NCBI RefSeq assembly: GCF_030268965.1
Contig: NZ_BSSE01000004.1
Coordinates: 1 to 64,000, forward strand
Direction of reading: 5' to 3'
Length of the DNA: 64,000 nt
DNA from: Microtetraspora sp. NBRC 16547
GTDB lineage: Bacteria > Actinomycetota > Actinomycetes > Streptosporangiales > Streptosporangiaceae
A program made the translations under genes and the position numbers. The notes below the pieces were generated by a model. The model was given only the letters and a program-made list of their open reading frames with translations. It did not search any database and was not told where the DNA came from. This document shows positions 1-7,975 of this stretch, piece after piece. The stretch's first letter is position 1. Every line of letters starts with the position of its first letter.

Positions 1-85
1 GGTAGACGACCGGGTTGATAGGCCGGAAGTGGAAGCGCGGTAACGTGTGGAGCTGACCGGTACTAATAGGCCGAGGACTTGTCCA
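1..85 (+). rRNA. rrl: 23S ribosomal RNA, 3' end only
   Basis: The first bases match the conserved 3' terminus of bacterial 23S rRNA, including the GACCGGTACTAATAGGCCGA segment at about 54-73, which lies just before the mature end. The rest of the gene is upstream of the window. The mature 3' end is placed near base 85 by similarity to actinobacterial 23S ends and is approximate. The 90 bases to the 5S gene are transcribed spacer. Confidence 0.93.
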
Positions 86-175
86 TAGATGTTCGCGTCG
101 GCTATGCAATTCAGAGACTGCAAACAGCCCTGCCTGCGCTGATTGTGTGGGTGGTCTGGTTGTGTGTTTCATAGG

Positions 176-293
176 GTTACGGCGGTTATAGCGGTAGGGA
201 AACACCCGGTTACATTCCGAACCCGGAAGTTAAGCCTTCCAGCGCCGATGGTACTGCACTGGGGACGGTGTGGGAGAGTAGGACGCCGCCGGA
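176..293 (+). rRNA. rrf: 5S ribosomal RNA
   Basis: The segment begins GTTACGGCGGTTATAGCGG and ends TAGGACGCCGCCGGAC. The two ends pair to form helix I of 5S rRNA. The universally conserved internal core (CCGAACCCGGAAGTTAAG) lies at about 218-235. Length (about 117 nt) and position after the 23S gene are as expected for the 16S-23S-5S order. Exact ends are within a few bases. Confidence 0.95.
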
Positions 294-308
294 CAATTTT
301 TGTGGGGG

Positions 309-340
309 AGGGTCACCTGTTGTGGGTGGCCCTTTCTCTG
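309..340 (+). terminator. rRNA operon terminator
   Basis: A 9-bp stem (AGGGTCACC 309-317 with GGTGGCCCT 325-333, one G-U pair) with a 7-nt loop is followed by the T-rich tract TTCTCTGTTTGT. It lies 16 bases after 5S rRNA and is the natural end of the rRNA transcript. Confidence 0.75.
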
Positions 341-651
341 TTTGTGGGGGGTCCGGGTGCCGGGCCCCCTTTTTGTTGCCCGCGGCCGGGGTGTGTCCCG
401 TTTTGTAGGGGCTTTCCGGGTGTAAGGTTGTGGTGTTGGTGGACGCTGCGGCGGCTAAGGTCCGTAGGCGCTGCGGCGGGGGCTGCTCCGGCCGGCCGTG
501 ATAGTTGCGTTCTGGTGATGCCGCTTTCGCGGCCGTCGCGGGCGCGGTGGTTGCTGGCACGGTCCTACGCCGGCCTCCGCAACCCCCGCCTCCGCGCCAC
601 CCTCTCCCGCCGCACCCCAGTGATAGGCATCTGTCAACGGACTCCCGATAG

Positions 652-694
652 TGACCCCCTGCGGTTCCCCGGGGTACCCCAGGGGGTCAGTTTT
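652..694. terminator. Bidirectional terminator hairpin
   Basis: A perfect 10-bp inverted repeat (TGACCCCCTG at 652-661, CAGGGGGTCA at 680-689) encloses a smaller GGTTCCCCGGGGTACC palindrome and is followed by GTTTT on the plus strand. It lies just beyond the stop of the minus-strand HxlR gene and probably ends that transcript. Confidence 0.6.
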
Positions 695-712
695 CAGGAT
701 CCGCCGACAGCA

Positions 713-1156
713 TCATGCGGATGCCCGCACCGCAGGCATCCGCAATGCCTCCAGCGTTGTGTGGTCCAGCTGCCGCCCGTCGACTGCGTCTGCGCGGCGC
801 GTTCTTGCGACATCGAGAAGCCCGTCACCGTGCTCGAGAATCCAGCGTCCAAGAGCCTCCATCGGCCCATCAACCAGGCTCTCGCCCAGGTCGGTCAGGC
901 TGTAGTCGACGCGAGGCGGGGCCGCGGCGTAGGCCCGTCGGTCGACCAGGCCGTTGGCGAGCAGGCGGTGCAACGCCTCGGTCAGCACCTTGTCGCTGAT
1001 GCCGCCGATCGCGGTGCGTAGCTCGCGGCGTCGATGCGGACGCGAACGTAAGGCCGCGAGCCCGACGGGATCCCATGTGTGGGCGAAGAGATCGATGGCC
1101 GCGCACAGGCGGCAATCGGCGACCAGTTCGTCGCAGTGTGCTCCGCGATCGCTCAT
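713..1156 (-). CDS. HxlR-family winged-helix transcriptional regulator
   Basis: A 147-residue DNA-binding protein of the HxlR/MarR-like winged-helix superfamily. The HxlR core is readable: a Cys-containing N-terminus (DCRLCAAIDLFAHTWD, residues 15-30), the strand-helix segment around LAALRSRPHRRRELRTAI, the recognition helix in GGISDKVLTEALHRL (51-65), and the wing around VDYSLTDLGESL. HxlR proteins often sense thiol-reactive compounds through an N-terminal Cys; Cys8, Cys15 and Cys18 could do so here, which is inference. It lies downstream of the PhzF-like gene on the same strand after a 155-bp gap, so co-transcription is possible but the gap allows its own promoter. Target genes are unknown. 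Confidence 0.85.
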   Translation of the reverse strand: MSDRGAHCDELVADCRLCAAIDLFAHTWDPVGLAALRSRPHRRRELRTAIGGISDKVLTEALHRLLANGLVDRRAYAAAPPRVDYSLTDLGESLVDGPMEALGRWILEHGDGLLDVARTRRADAVDGRQLDHTTLEALRMPAVRASA

Positions 1157-1311
1157 CCTGCCTTCTATTGTGGTGCGTTCGTCATGTACTGATCGGTGCG
1201 TAACGGGCTTACTACCGTGGCCCCAACGATCTCTGCTTGGGAGAGGCGAGACCGATGCGAATCGGGATCTTGGGGACCGCTCCTTCCGGGCAAACCTTGC
1301 CGGTCACCGCC

Positions 1312-2103
1312 CTAGACGTGAAGTTCGCCGGACCAGATCGTGAGGGCCTGGCCGACGAGCTCGACCCGGTCCCCCTTGACGGTCGTGCGCATCGTGCCGG
1401 TGCGCGGCGAGAGCTGCTTGGCGAGGAGGCTCTCCCGTCCCAGCTTCGCCGACCAGTACGGCGCCAGGACGCAGTGGGCCGAACCCGTCACCGGGTCCTC
1501 CGGGACGCCGACCCGAGGGGCGAAGAATCGGGAGACGTAATCAGCCTCGTCGGCGGGGCCGGCGGGAGCGGTGACGATGACGGCTCGGACGTCGAACGCG
1601 GACAGCGCGTCGATGTCAGGGGTCAGATCGCGTACCACTTGTGACGACTCGACCTCGGCGAGGAGATCGGTATGGCCCATTCCGGTCCACCGTACGGGCA
1701 CTCCGAGGGCCTCGGCCAAACTGTCCGGCGGGGTGATTTCCGACGGAGAATGCGCCGGGAAATCCATCACTATCGAGCCGCCTTCTGACTGGTCGACAGC
1801 GAGAATTCCACTCTGTGTCGAGAATTCGATCTTGCCTTCGGCGAGGCCCGTCGAATAGAGCACATGCGCCGCCGCGAGGGTGGCGTGCCCGCACAACGCG
1901 ACCTCGACGGTGGGAGTGAACCAGCGCAACGACCGGCGTCCGGTGGCATCGGGACCGAGCACGAACGCGGTTTCCGAGTGACGCATTTCGGCGGCGACGG
2001 ACTGCATCCAGGAATCGGCGGCCGAGGCTTCCAGCAAACAGACGCCCGCGGGGTTACCCTTGAAGGGTTGGTCGGTGAACGAATCCACGGTGAAGATGCG
2101 CAT
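1312..2103 (-). CDS. PhzF-family epimerase/isomerase-like protein
   Basis: A 263-residue member of the PhzF / diaminopimelate-epimerase-fold family. The start ATG at 2103 gives the classic opening MRIFTVDSFTDQPFKGNPAG. The catalytic Glu lies in MRHSETAFV (about residues 40-48). The second-half signature is FAPRVGVPEDPVTGSAHC (about residues 190-208), whose GSAH motif belongs to the active-site loop. The family includes the phenazine enzyme PhzF, but most members outside phenazine clusters have unknown substrates. No other phenazine gene is nearby, so a phenazine role is unlikely. It is transcribed divergently from sepF with a 166-bp intergenic region; the frame stays open upstream, but the longer version has no family similarity. 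Confidence 0.85.
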   Translation of the reverse strand: MRIFTVDSFTDQPFKGNPAGVCLLEASAADSWMQSVAAEMRHSETAFVLGPDATGRRSLRWFTPTVEVALCGHATLAAAHVLYSTGLAEGKIEFSTQSGILAVDQSEGGSIVMDFPAHSPSEITPPDSLAEALGVPVRWTGMGHTDLLAEVESSQVVRDLTPDIDALSAFDVRAVIVTAPAGPADEADYVSRFFAPRVGVPEDPVTGSAHCVLAPYWSAKLGRESLLAKQLSPRTGTMRTTVKGDRVELVGQALTIWSGELHV

Positions 2104-2269
2104 ACGAGTGATGCTATCGACGCTGTGAATGCGGCCTGGCGCGGGGGCGCACGCCGGACAAAAAGAAATACAAGTCGGGCGTGTCGCCCGGCTGGGGCCG
2201 AATAGTTGGTTACCGTCCTTTCTATCGGGGTAGCCCAAGGCGGCCGGATCTCGGGGAAAGGATGTGCCG

Positions 2270-2650
2270 ATGGGGGCAGTGCGCAAGATGGCGAGCTATC
2301 TTGGCCTGGGTGGGGTTGAGCAGTACGACGAGCCCTATGGTGACGAAGAATACGAGGATGACTGGATGCCGGCGTCCGAGCGGGCGGCCAGGCGCTGGCA
2401 GTCCGCGGAACAGCCCGCGCGGATCGTGATGGTGCGTCCGCAGAAGTATGACGACGCGTTGACGATCGGGCGGCACTTTCGCGAGGGCCACACGGTGGTC
2501 ATGGATGTGGTCGGCATGTCGATGGCTGAGGCCACAAGGATGGTCGACTTCGCGGCCGGACTGGCGTACGGCTGTGAGGGCAGGATCGAGCGCATCGCTG
2601 AGAAGGTCTTCCTGCTGACCCCTGCCAACGTCGAAGTCTCCATGGTGTGA
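2270..2650 (+). CDS. sepF: SepF-family cell division / membrane-binding protein
   Basis: SepF anchors FtsZ filaments to the membrane and helps organise the septum in Gram-positive bacteria. This copy has about 126 residues: an N-terminal amphipathic, membrane-targeting segment (MGAVRKMASYLGLG), an acidic linker (residues about 18-35), and the compact SepF domain from about residue 48 (ARIVMVRPQKYDDALTIG to the C-terminus), including the FAAGLAYG segment. The ATG at 2270 is preferred over the GTG at 2264 because AAAGGA sits about 7 bases before it. It is short and lies outside a dcw cluster, as do the sepF2/sepF3 paralogues of Streptomyces, so it may be an accessory SepF. Confidence 0.85.
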   Translation: MGAVRKMASYLGLGGVEQYDEPYGDEEYEDDWMPASERAARRWQSAEQPARIVMVRPQKYDDALTIGRHFREGHTVVMDVVGMSMAEATRMVDFAAGLAYGCEGRIERIAEKVFLLTPANVEVSMV

Positions 2651-2651
2651 C

Positions 2652-2699
2652 GCCGAGCCGGGTTTTTCGGGCCCCTGATTCCGCCCGTCCCGGCTCGGC
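2652..2699. terminator. Terminator-like hairpin after sepF
   Basis: An 11-bp perfect inverted repeat (GCCGAGCCGGG at 2652-2662, CCCGGCTCGGC at 2689-2699) begins one base after the sepF stop. The loop is 26 nt and carries TTTTTC right after the left arm; there is no T tract after the right arm. It sits between convergent genes and may serve both. Confidence 0.5.
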
Positions 2700-2710
2700 C
2701 CGTCCGTGAA

Positions 2711-2772
2711 CGATGGTCGGCGACCGATCCGGCCCCTACGTAATAAGCGATGACCGGCGACCGATCCGGCCC
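2711..2772. repeat. Two 25-bp imperfect direct repeats, period 37 bp
   Basis: Copies at 2711-2735 and 2748-2772 agree at 23 of 25 positions; the last 18 bases (CGGCGACCGATCCGGCCC) are identical. They fill the short spacer between the convergent sepF and membrane-protein genes. Function unknown; possibly a slipped duplication. Confidence 0.7.
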
Positions 2773-2776
2773 GAGA

Positions 2777-4090
2777 TCAGGCGGCGCGAGGTCCGCGGCG
2801 GAGCAGCCGGGTGAGCTCGGTGAAATCCTCGGCGGCCGCGTCGGCGCGTTTGGTTGACTCTCTCGCGTGTTCGTGCAGCGCCCATACGGCGCCTTCGGCG
2901 GTCTCGTTCAGTTCGGCGAGTCGAGCCTGAACGTAATCAAGATCGGCCTGCTCCTGGACCCGGCGCCTCCACAGGAGGAAGCCACCCCATCCGGCGACGG
3001 CGATCCCGGCGAGCGCGGTCGCCAGCGAGACCGCGAAGCCGGTGCCGAGCAGGACGACGCCGATGCCGATGAGCACGTATCCCAGCCAGTTTCCCCGGCG
3101 GTTCGGCACGGATTCGGTGACGATGCCGTGCTCGGCCGCGTACAGCGAATCCCGATCGGGGCCTTCCGGGCGCAGGATCACGGGATGCCCGAGCACCGGG
3201 ACGGTCACCGCCTCGGGAGGCGGCTCCTGCGCGGCCTGCAAGAGCGACTCCGCCGCGGCTTTCACTGCGGGAGCGGCGACATGGAGGGCGAGCGCCGCCA
3301 GGTGCGATTCCGCGCCGGGCTGGACATCCTGGAGCAAATGCCCCTGTAGTGAGCTGAGCGGCCCCTCGTGGCCGCCCTGTCCGATCAGCGTACGGAGCAC
3401 GGCGAGGGGCTCGGCGTCGGGCCATGCGGATCCGGCCGTGACCTTCGACACCGTTGCGGGCTCCCGGGACGCGGTGATCTCGGCACAGCGCTCGCGCAGG
3501 CGGGTGAGCCGGTCGGCGGCCTGGGCCGGACCTGAGATCTCGGGGATCTCGGCCAGCTGGGGGAAGTCGGCGAGCGAGCGCGGTACGACGATCGCGGGCT
3601 CGTCGGGGACGAGCGCCTCCAGCCAGAGCTCGTCCTCGGTGGGAACGGCGACCGCGTCGAGCTTACGCAGCACGAAGATCTTCCCGACCGGTCCGTACGC
3701 GCCGCGAGCGGCGGCGAGCCACACCGCCCGCTGGCCTGAGGTGACCGGGCGGTCGTCGCTGAGGTCACCGAAGGCCGTGCCGAGCCAGGAGGCGTGGATG
3801 CGGTCGCCGTGGCCGGCGACGGCGAGGGCGAGGCAGAGGAAAAGCGCGGTGCGGCCCTCGTCGAGCCGGGCGGCGCGGGAGAGCGGCTCCATCGCGTCCT
3901 CGCCGGCCAGGGTGCGGACCAGGGCTTGGAGGGCGGGGGCGAGCCAGTAGTCCGATATGTCCCCGATGTCTGGCGGCAGGCTGGGCGCGCCGCCGCCGGC
4001 GGTGAGGTGGACCAGGAGCGCCTCAGCGTACCGATGCAGCTCGGTGGTGTCGGCGAGACCCGCGGTGTCGGGGCTCTTGCTCAGGTCCAT
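2777..4090 (-). CDS. Conserved hypothetical membrane protein
   Basis: A 437-residue protein I do not recognise. The ATG at 4090 (MDLSKSPDTAG) is chosen because upstream in-frame residues look non-coding. Residues about 1-320 form a soluble, Leu/Ala-rich, probably helical region. Next come two closely spaced hydrophobic helices at roughly residues 340-382 (GYVLIGIGVVLLGTGFAV and TALAGIAVAGWGGFLLW), and a charged C-terminal helix of about 50 residues rich in Glu/Arg that could form a coiled coil. This implies a two-span hairpin membrane protein with both large soluble parts on the same side. It is transcribed toward sepF and away from argS (208-bp gap with the argS terminator), so it is probably monocistronic. 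Confidence 0.6.
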   Translation of the reverse strand: MDLSKSPDTAGLADTTELHRYAEALLVHLTAGGGAPSLPPDIGDISDYWLAPALQALVRTLAGEDAMEPLSRAARLDEGRTALFLCLALAVAGHGDRIHASWLGTAFGDLSDDRPVTSGQRAVWLAAARGAYGPVGKIFVLRKLDAVAVPTEDELWLEALVPDEPAIVVPRSLADFPQLAEIPEISGPAQAADRLTRLRERCAEITASREPATVSKVTAGSAWPDAEPLAVLRTLIGQGGHEGPLSSLQGHLLQDVQPGAESHLAALALHVAAPAVKAAAESLLQAAQEPPPEAVTVPVLGHPVILRPEGPDRDSLYAAEHGIVTESVPNRRGNWLGYVLIGIGVVLLGTGFAVSLATALAGIAVAGWGGFLLWRRRVQEQADLDYVQARLAELNETAEGAVWALHEHARESTKRADAAAEDFTELTRLLRRGPRAA

Positions 4091-4260
4091 GCTCAACGCA
4101 GAACGCTCCCCGAGAAGGTGACGAAATGCCGCCGACTGAAGACCGCCCCTGGCGGTGGCCGCGCGCTGCGGGATCGGCGGGCATTCCCTTGACCGGGTCA
4201 AGGCTAGACCGTCGCGCCGGCATATCTGGACGAGACGCGCCGGATGGCGAACGGTGACTA

Positions 4261-4291
4261 CCCCGCCCGGAGCAGGTCGCTCCGGGCGGGG
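4261..4291 (-). terminator. argS terminator
   Basis: A perfect 13-bp stem (CCCCGCCCGGAGC 4261-4273, GCTCCGGGCGGGG 4279-4291) with a 5-nt loop lies 7 bases past the argS stop on the minus strand. The T tract is poor, as is common in high-GC actinomycetes. Confidence 0.7.
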
Positions 4292-4298
4292 AGAGTCG

Positions 4299-6020
4299 TC
4301 ACATCCGCTCGGGCACCTCGATGCCGAGCAGGTCGAGACCCTGGAGGAGGACCCGGAGGGTCAGCGCGGAGAGCGCCAGCCGGGACTGCCGCGTGGCGTC
4401 GTCTTCGGCCTTGAGCACCGGGCAGCCCTCGTAGAACGACGTGAACGCCTGGGCCACGTCGAACAGGTAGTTGCACAGCCGGTGCGGTTCGGACAGCTCG
4501 GCGACGCTCTCGACGACCGTGCCGAAGCCGAGGAGCTGCAACGCGAGTGCCCGCTCCGCGGGCTCGCCGAGAACGATCGGCCCGCTCACGGTGGCCGGGT
4601 CGATCGAGCCGTTACGGAAGATCGAGCGGATGCGGGCGGTGGCGTACTGGAGGTACGGCCCGGTGTTGCCGGTCAAGGCCAGCATCCGGTCGAAGTCGAA
4701 GACGTACTCGCTGTCGTGGCTGACCGACAGGTCGGCGTACTTCACCGCGCCCATGCCGACCTGGCGGGCGATCGCGCGGCGGACGGAGGGGTCGTAGCCG
4801 CGGTCGGCGATGACGGCCTCGGCCCGGATGACCGCCTCCTCCAGCAGCTCGGTCAGTTTGACCGACTCGCCGCTGCGGGTCTTGAACATCTTGCCGTCAC
4901 TGCCCAGCACGCTGCCGATCTGGACGTGCTCGGCGCTGGCGTCGTCGGTCAGCCAGCCGGCGAGCCGCGCGGAGGCGAACACCATCTGGAAGTGCAGCGA
5001 CTGGGTGGCGCCCACGACGTAGAGGATGCGGTCGGCCTTCAGGTCGCGCACGCGGTACCGGATGGCGGCGAGGTCGGTGGTGGCGTAGCCGTACCCTCCG
5101 TCGCTCTTGCGGATGATCAGCGGGAGCGGCTGGTCGTCGCGCCCGGTGAAGCCGGGCGGGAAGACGCACAGCGCGCCCTCGCTGATGACGGCGACGCCGG
5201 AGTGCTCCAGCTCGTCGCAGGCGTCGGCCAGCATCGGGTTGTACATGCTCTCGCCGGCGATGTCGTCGTCGGTGAGGGTGACGCCCAGCTGCTGGTAGAC
5301 GCGGTTGAAGTAGCGCTGGGTGTACTCGATGAACTCGCGCCACAGGCGGAGGGTGTCGGCGTCGCCGCCCTGCAACAGCGGCACCCGGCGGCGGGCCCGC
5401 GCCTCGAAGTCGGGGTCGCCGTCGAACTTGCGGCGGGCCTCCTGGTAGAAGGCGTTCCCGTCACCGGCGGCGAGCCGGGCGAGCGACTCCTCCTCGCCGA
5501 TATCGAGCAGGTGCTCGATGAGCATGCCGAACGGGGTGCCCCAGTCGCCGAGGTGGTTCTGCCGGATGACGTGGTCGCCGAGGTGCTCGTGCGTGCGCGC
5601 CAGGGTGTCGCCCACGATCGTGGTGCGCAGGTGCCCGACGTGCATCTCCTTGGCGGCGTTGGGCGCGGAGTAGTCGATCACGACGGTCTTGGGCGCGGGC
5701 TGCGGCACGCCGATCCGCCCGTCCTTCAGCAGCCGCGCGGCCTGCGCGGCGATCCAGCCGTCGGCGAGCGTGAGGTTGAGGAATCCCGGGCCGCTGATCT
5801 CGACGGTGATGTCGCTGGTGTCGAGCGCGTTCACCAGGGCCTGGGCGACCTCCCGCGGCGTACGTCGGAGCCGCTTGGCCAGGCTGAGCGCGACGTTCGC
5901 CTGGTAGTCGGCGAACTGTGAGGGCCTGATCAGCGGATCTTCGCCTGAGTACTCCTGGCCGAACGCGGTGCCCAGCGCCTGCTGGACCCGCTCGGCGAGC
6001 ACGAGTTGCGGGTCGGTCAT
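4299..6020 (-). CDS. argS: Arginyl-tRNA synthetase
   Basis: Class Ia aminoacyl-tRNA synthetase charging tRNA-Arg with arginine in the cytoplasm. The 573-residue length matches bacterial ArgRS. It has the N-terminal additional domain (residues about 1-110), the HIGH signature as HVGH in KEMHVGHLRTTIVGDTLAR, the NHLGDWGTPFGML segment typical of ArgRS, and a KMSKS-equivalent loop as KMFKTRSGE. The C-terminal DALR anticodon-binding region ends in GIEVPERM. The ATG at 6020 (MTDPQLVLAERV) is the conserved start; the frame is open upstream but unrelated. plsX lies 53 bp upstream on the same strand, so the two may be co-transcribed. Confidence 0.97.
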   Translation of the reverse strand: MTDPQLVLAERVQQALGTAFGQEYSGEDPLIRPSQFADYQANVALSLAKRLRRTPREVAQALVNALDTSDITVEISGPGFLNLTLADGWIAAQAARLLKDGRIGVPQPAPKTVVIDYSAPNAAKEMHVGHLRTTIVGDTLARTHEHLGDHVIRQNHLGDWGTPFGMLIEHLLDIGEEESLARLAAGDGNAFYQEARRKFDGDPDFEARARRRVPLLQGGDADTLRLWREFIEYTQRYFNRVYQQLGVTLTDDDIAGESMYNPMLADACDELEHSGVAVISEGALCVFPPGFTGRDDQPLPLIIRKSDGGYGYATTDLAAIRYRVRDLKADRILYVVGATQSLHFQMVFASARLAGWLTDDASAEHVQIGSVLGSDGKMFKTRSGESVKLTELLEEAVIRAEAVIADRGYDPSVRRAIARQVGMGAVKYADLSVSHDSEYVFDFDRMLALTGNTGPYLQYATARIRSIFRNGSIDPATVSGPIVLGEPAERALALQLLGFGTVVESVAELSEPHRLCNYLFDVAQAFTSFYEGCPVLKAEDDATRQSRLALSALTLRVLLQGLDLLGIEVPERM

Positions 6021-6073
6021 GCGTTCAAGTTTATCGACGGCCGTCCATCGATTTTCCAGCTCGGAAGCCCGTT

Positions 6074-7129
6074 TCACCAGAGCCGATGCGATCTCGGGAT
6101 GGAGGCGATCCGTTCGCCGATGCGGGTGACGATCTCTCCGGCGGCCAGGCGGGCGGCGAGCTCGCACGCGGCGGCGACGCCCCCGGCCCGGGACGAACCG
6201 TGCGCGATGACGACGGTTCCGTTCAGGCCGAGCAGTACGGCCCCGCCGTGGGCCTCGGGGTCGAGCCGGCGGTAGAGCCGGCGCAGCCGGGGGCGCTGGA
6301 GCATGCCGCCGAGCCGGGCGACGGCGCTCTCGTCGATCGCTTCCCGGAACTGCGCGAAGGCGTACTTGATGCTGCCTTCGAGGGTCTTCAGCGCGACGTT
6401 CCCGGTGAAGCCGTCGGCCACGACGATGTCGACCCGGCCGGTGAGCAGATCGTGGCCCTCGACGTTTCCGGCGAAGTCGATTCCGGGCGTGCCGGAGAGC
6501 AGTTCGTGCGCGCGCTTGACGAGCTTGTTGCCCTTCTCGGCCTCCGAGCCGATCGTGAGCAGCCCGACCCGGGGCCGGGGGAGATCGAGCGCGATCTGGG
6601 CGAAGGCCACGCCGAGATGTGCGAACTGGACCAGCATCTCGGGCTTGGCGTCGGCGTTGGCGCCCGCGTCGAGGAGCACGGTGGGCGTCGGCAGGGTAGG
6701 CAGGGTGACCGCGATGGCGGGCCGCCCGACGCCCTGCTGCCCGCGCAACCGGAGCTTTCCGGTGGCGACCACCCCGGCGGTGGATCCGGCGGACACGACG
6801 GCCGACGCGTCGCCACGCCGCAGCAGGTGACAGGCGACCGCGATGCTGGAACGTGGGCGGCGCAGGCTGGCGAGCGCGCCCTCGTCCATGGCGAGGGCCT
6901 CCTCGGCGCGGACGATGGGGATCTCCGAGGTGGCGTCGTGCGCGGCGAGCGCGTCGTAGAGCAGTCGCGGCTGGCCGACGAGGACCACGGGGACTCCGCG
7001 TTCCCTGACCGCCTGTACGGCTCCCGCCACGATCTCCCGGGGAGCGTTGTCCCCGCCCATGGCGTCGAGGGCCACCGGCAGCGCACCGACTGGTCCCAGG
7101 TCGGGCGCAACACGGTCCAATCGGTTCAC
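6074..7129 (-). CDS. plsX: Phosphate acyltransferase PlsX
   Basis: PlsX converts acyl-ACP and phosphate to acyl-phosphate, the donor for PlsY in phosphatidic acid synthesis. The protein opens after a 15-residue leader with LPVALDAMGGDNAP, the PlsX hallmark, followed by VSAGSTAGVVATGK and LLDAGANADAKPEML; the C-terminal half has VVADGFTGNVALKTLEG. At 351 residues it has full family length. The start is a GTG at 7129. Many bacteria place plsX beside rpmF and fab genes; here it is between a DUF1707 gene and argS. It is a peripheral membrane enzyme with no membrane segment. Confidence 0.95.
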   Translation of the reverse strand: MNRLDRVAPDLGPVGALPVALDAMGGDNAPREIVAGAVQAVRERGVPVVLVGQPRLLYDALAAHDATSEIPIVRAEEALAMDEGALASLRRPRSSIAVACHLLRRGDASAVVSAGSTAGVVATGKLRLRGQQGVGRPAIAVTLPTLPTPTVLLDAGANADAKPEMLVQFAHLGVAFAQIALDLPRPRVGLLTIGSEAEKGNKLVKRAHELLSGTPGIDFAGNVEGHDLLTGRVDIVVADGFTGNVALKTLEGSIKYAFAQFREAIDESAVARLGGMLQRPRLRRLYRRLDPEAHGGAVLLGLNGTVVIAHGSSRAGGVAAACELAARLAAGEIVTRIGERIASIPRSHRLW

Positions 7130-7194
7130 CTCACGAGTCTGCCACCTGCGCGGATCGTTGGCGCGAGCGTAGACCGTGCGTGCGGGCGGAGCCG

Positions 7195-7794
7195 TCAGTC
7201 GTGCCAGGGGGAATGCCAGTCGGCGGCGCCCCTGGAAAGGATGATTTTTCCGAACCTGGCCTTCCCCGTCACCCTGATGAGCGGCCCGTCACCCTCGTGG
7301 CCGCCGGAGACGTGGCGCTTGGAGAACAGGGCGCTGCCCTCATCCATGATCCGGGCGTTCTCCGGAACGCGGACGATCAGCTTGCCGCAGAACGAGTTGA
7401 GCTCGAGGGTGATCTCCCGGCCGGGCAGCACCGCGTCGCGCAGGTCGACGATCAGCGCCCCGAAGGTCGCGCGGAGCTCGGTGTGCCGGCCGGCCACCCA
7501 GCGCCCACCCCGGATGACCTTGCTGAAGACGGCGGTCACCTCCTGTCTTTCGGCCGTCACCGTCGTGCCGGAGGTGCCGGGGAGGCCGGGAAGGTCGCGG
7601 GTCAGGGGGACGAGGTCACCGATCGTCACCGCGGTGTAGGCCGCGGCGAGCCGGTCCGCGTGCTCCGTGGAGGTGAGACGGCCCGTGGCCAGGCCCTCGC
7701 CGAGGACGGCCGCGACCCTGTCCCGGTCGGCGTCCGAGGCCCGCTGGCCTGCGTCTCCATCGCCGTATGGGGTCAAGGAAGTCACAAGCCGCAC
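7195..7794 (-). CDS. DUF1707 / LiaF-C-terminal-like protein
   Basis: A 199-residue protein with the actinobacterial DUF1707 domain near the N-terminus (residues about 18-70: ASDADRDRVAAVLGEGLATG, then EHADRLAAAY). A C-terminal beta-rich region (about 95-199) resembles the cell-wall-stress LiaF C-terminal domain (GALIVDLRDAVLPGREITLE). In Streptomyces and Mycobacterium such proteins are common and poorly characterised. No membrane segment is visible. The start is a GTG at 7794; a later start is possible. It is divergent from the radical SAM gene (181-bp gap) and lies 65 bp upstream of plsX on the same strand. Confidence 0.75.
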   Translation of the reverse strand: MRLVTSLTPYGDGDAGQRASDADRDRVAAVLGEGLATGRLTSTEHADRLAAAYTAVTIGDLVPLTRDLPGLPGTSGTTVTAERQEVTAVFSKVIRGGRWVAGRHTELRATFGALIVDLRDAVLPGREITLELNSFCGKLIVRVPENARIMDEGSALFSKRHVSGGHEGDGPLIRVTGKARFGKIILSRGAADWHSPWHD

Positions 7795-7975
7795 GATACC
7801 TCTTTTCGCGATATGTCGCGAGATCTGGAGCGATGCGGCAGAACCTCACAAGAAAGCTTCCTGGCTGTGGAACCTGTGGTTGAGGTGGTCGCTCGGGTTA
7901 TATGAGAACCTCAGACGCGCGACAGGGGTAGTTGGTTTACACAGTTCCCAAAACCTACTGAGAAAGGAAGGCCGA

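Larger units (their letters stand above)
294..712. other. Gene-free spacer after rRNA operon
   Basis: About 420 bases between 5S rRNA and the HxlR gene. It holds the rRNA terminator, then very GC-rich sequence with a repeated GCTGCGGCGG word near 445 and 471, and finally a second hairpin at 652-694. Open frames exist on both strands but have no recognisable protein features, so I see no gene here. Confidence 0.6.

Noticed and set aside
143-1021. Frame of 292 codons over 5S rRNA and the following spacer
   Set aside because: It crosses the 5S gene and its terminator and encodes an unlikely Arg/Cys/Trp-rich sequence.
4155-5921. 588-codon plus-strand frame opposite argS
   Set aside because: The argS reading on the minus strand carries all class I synthetase motifs; the opposite frame has none.
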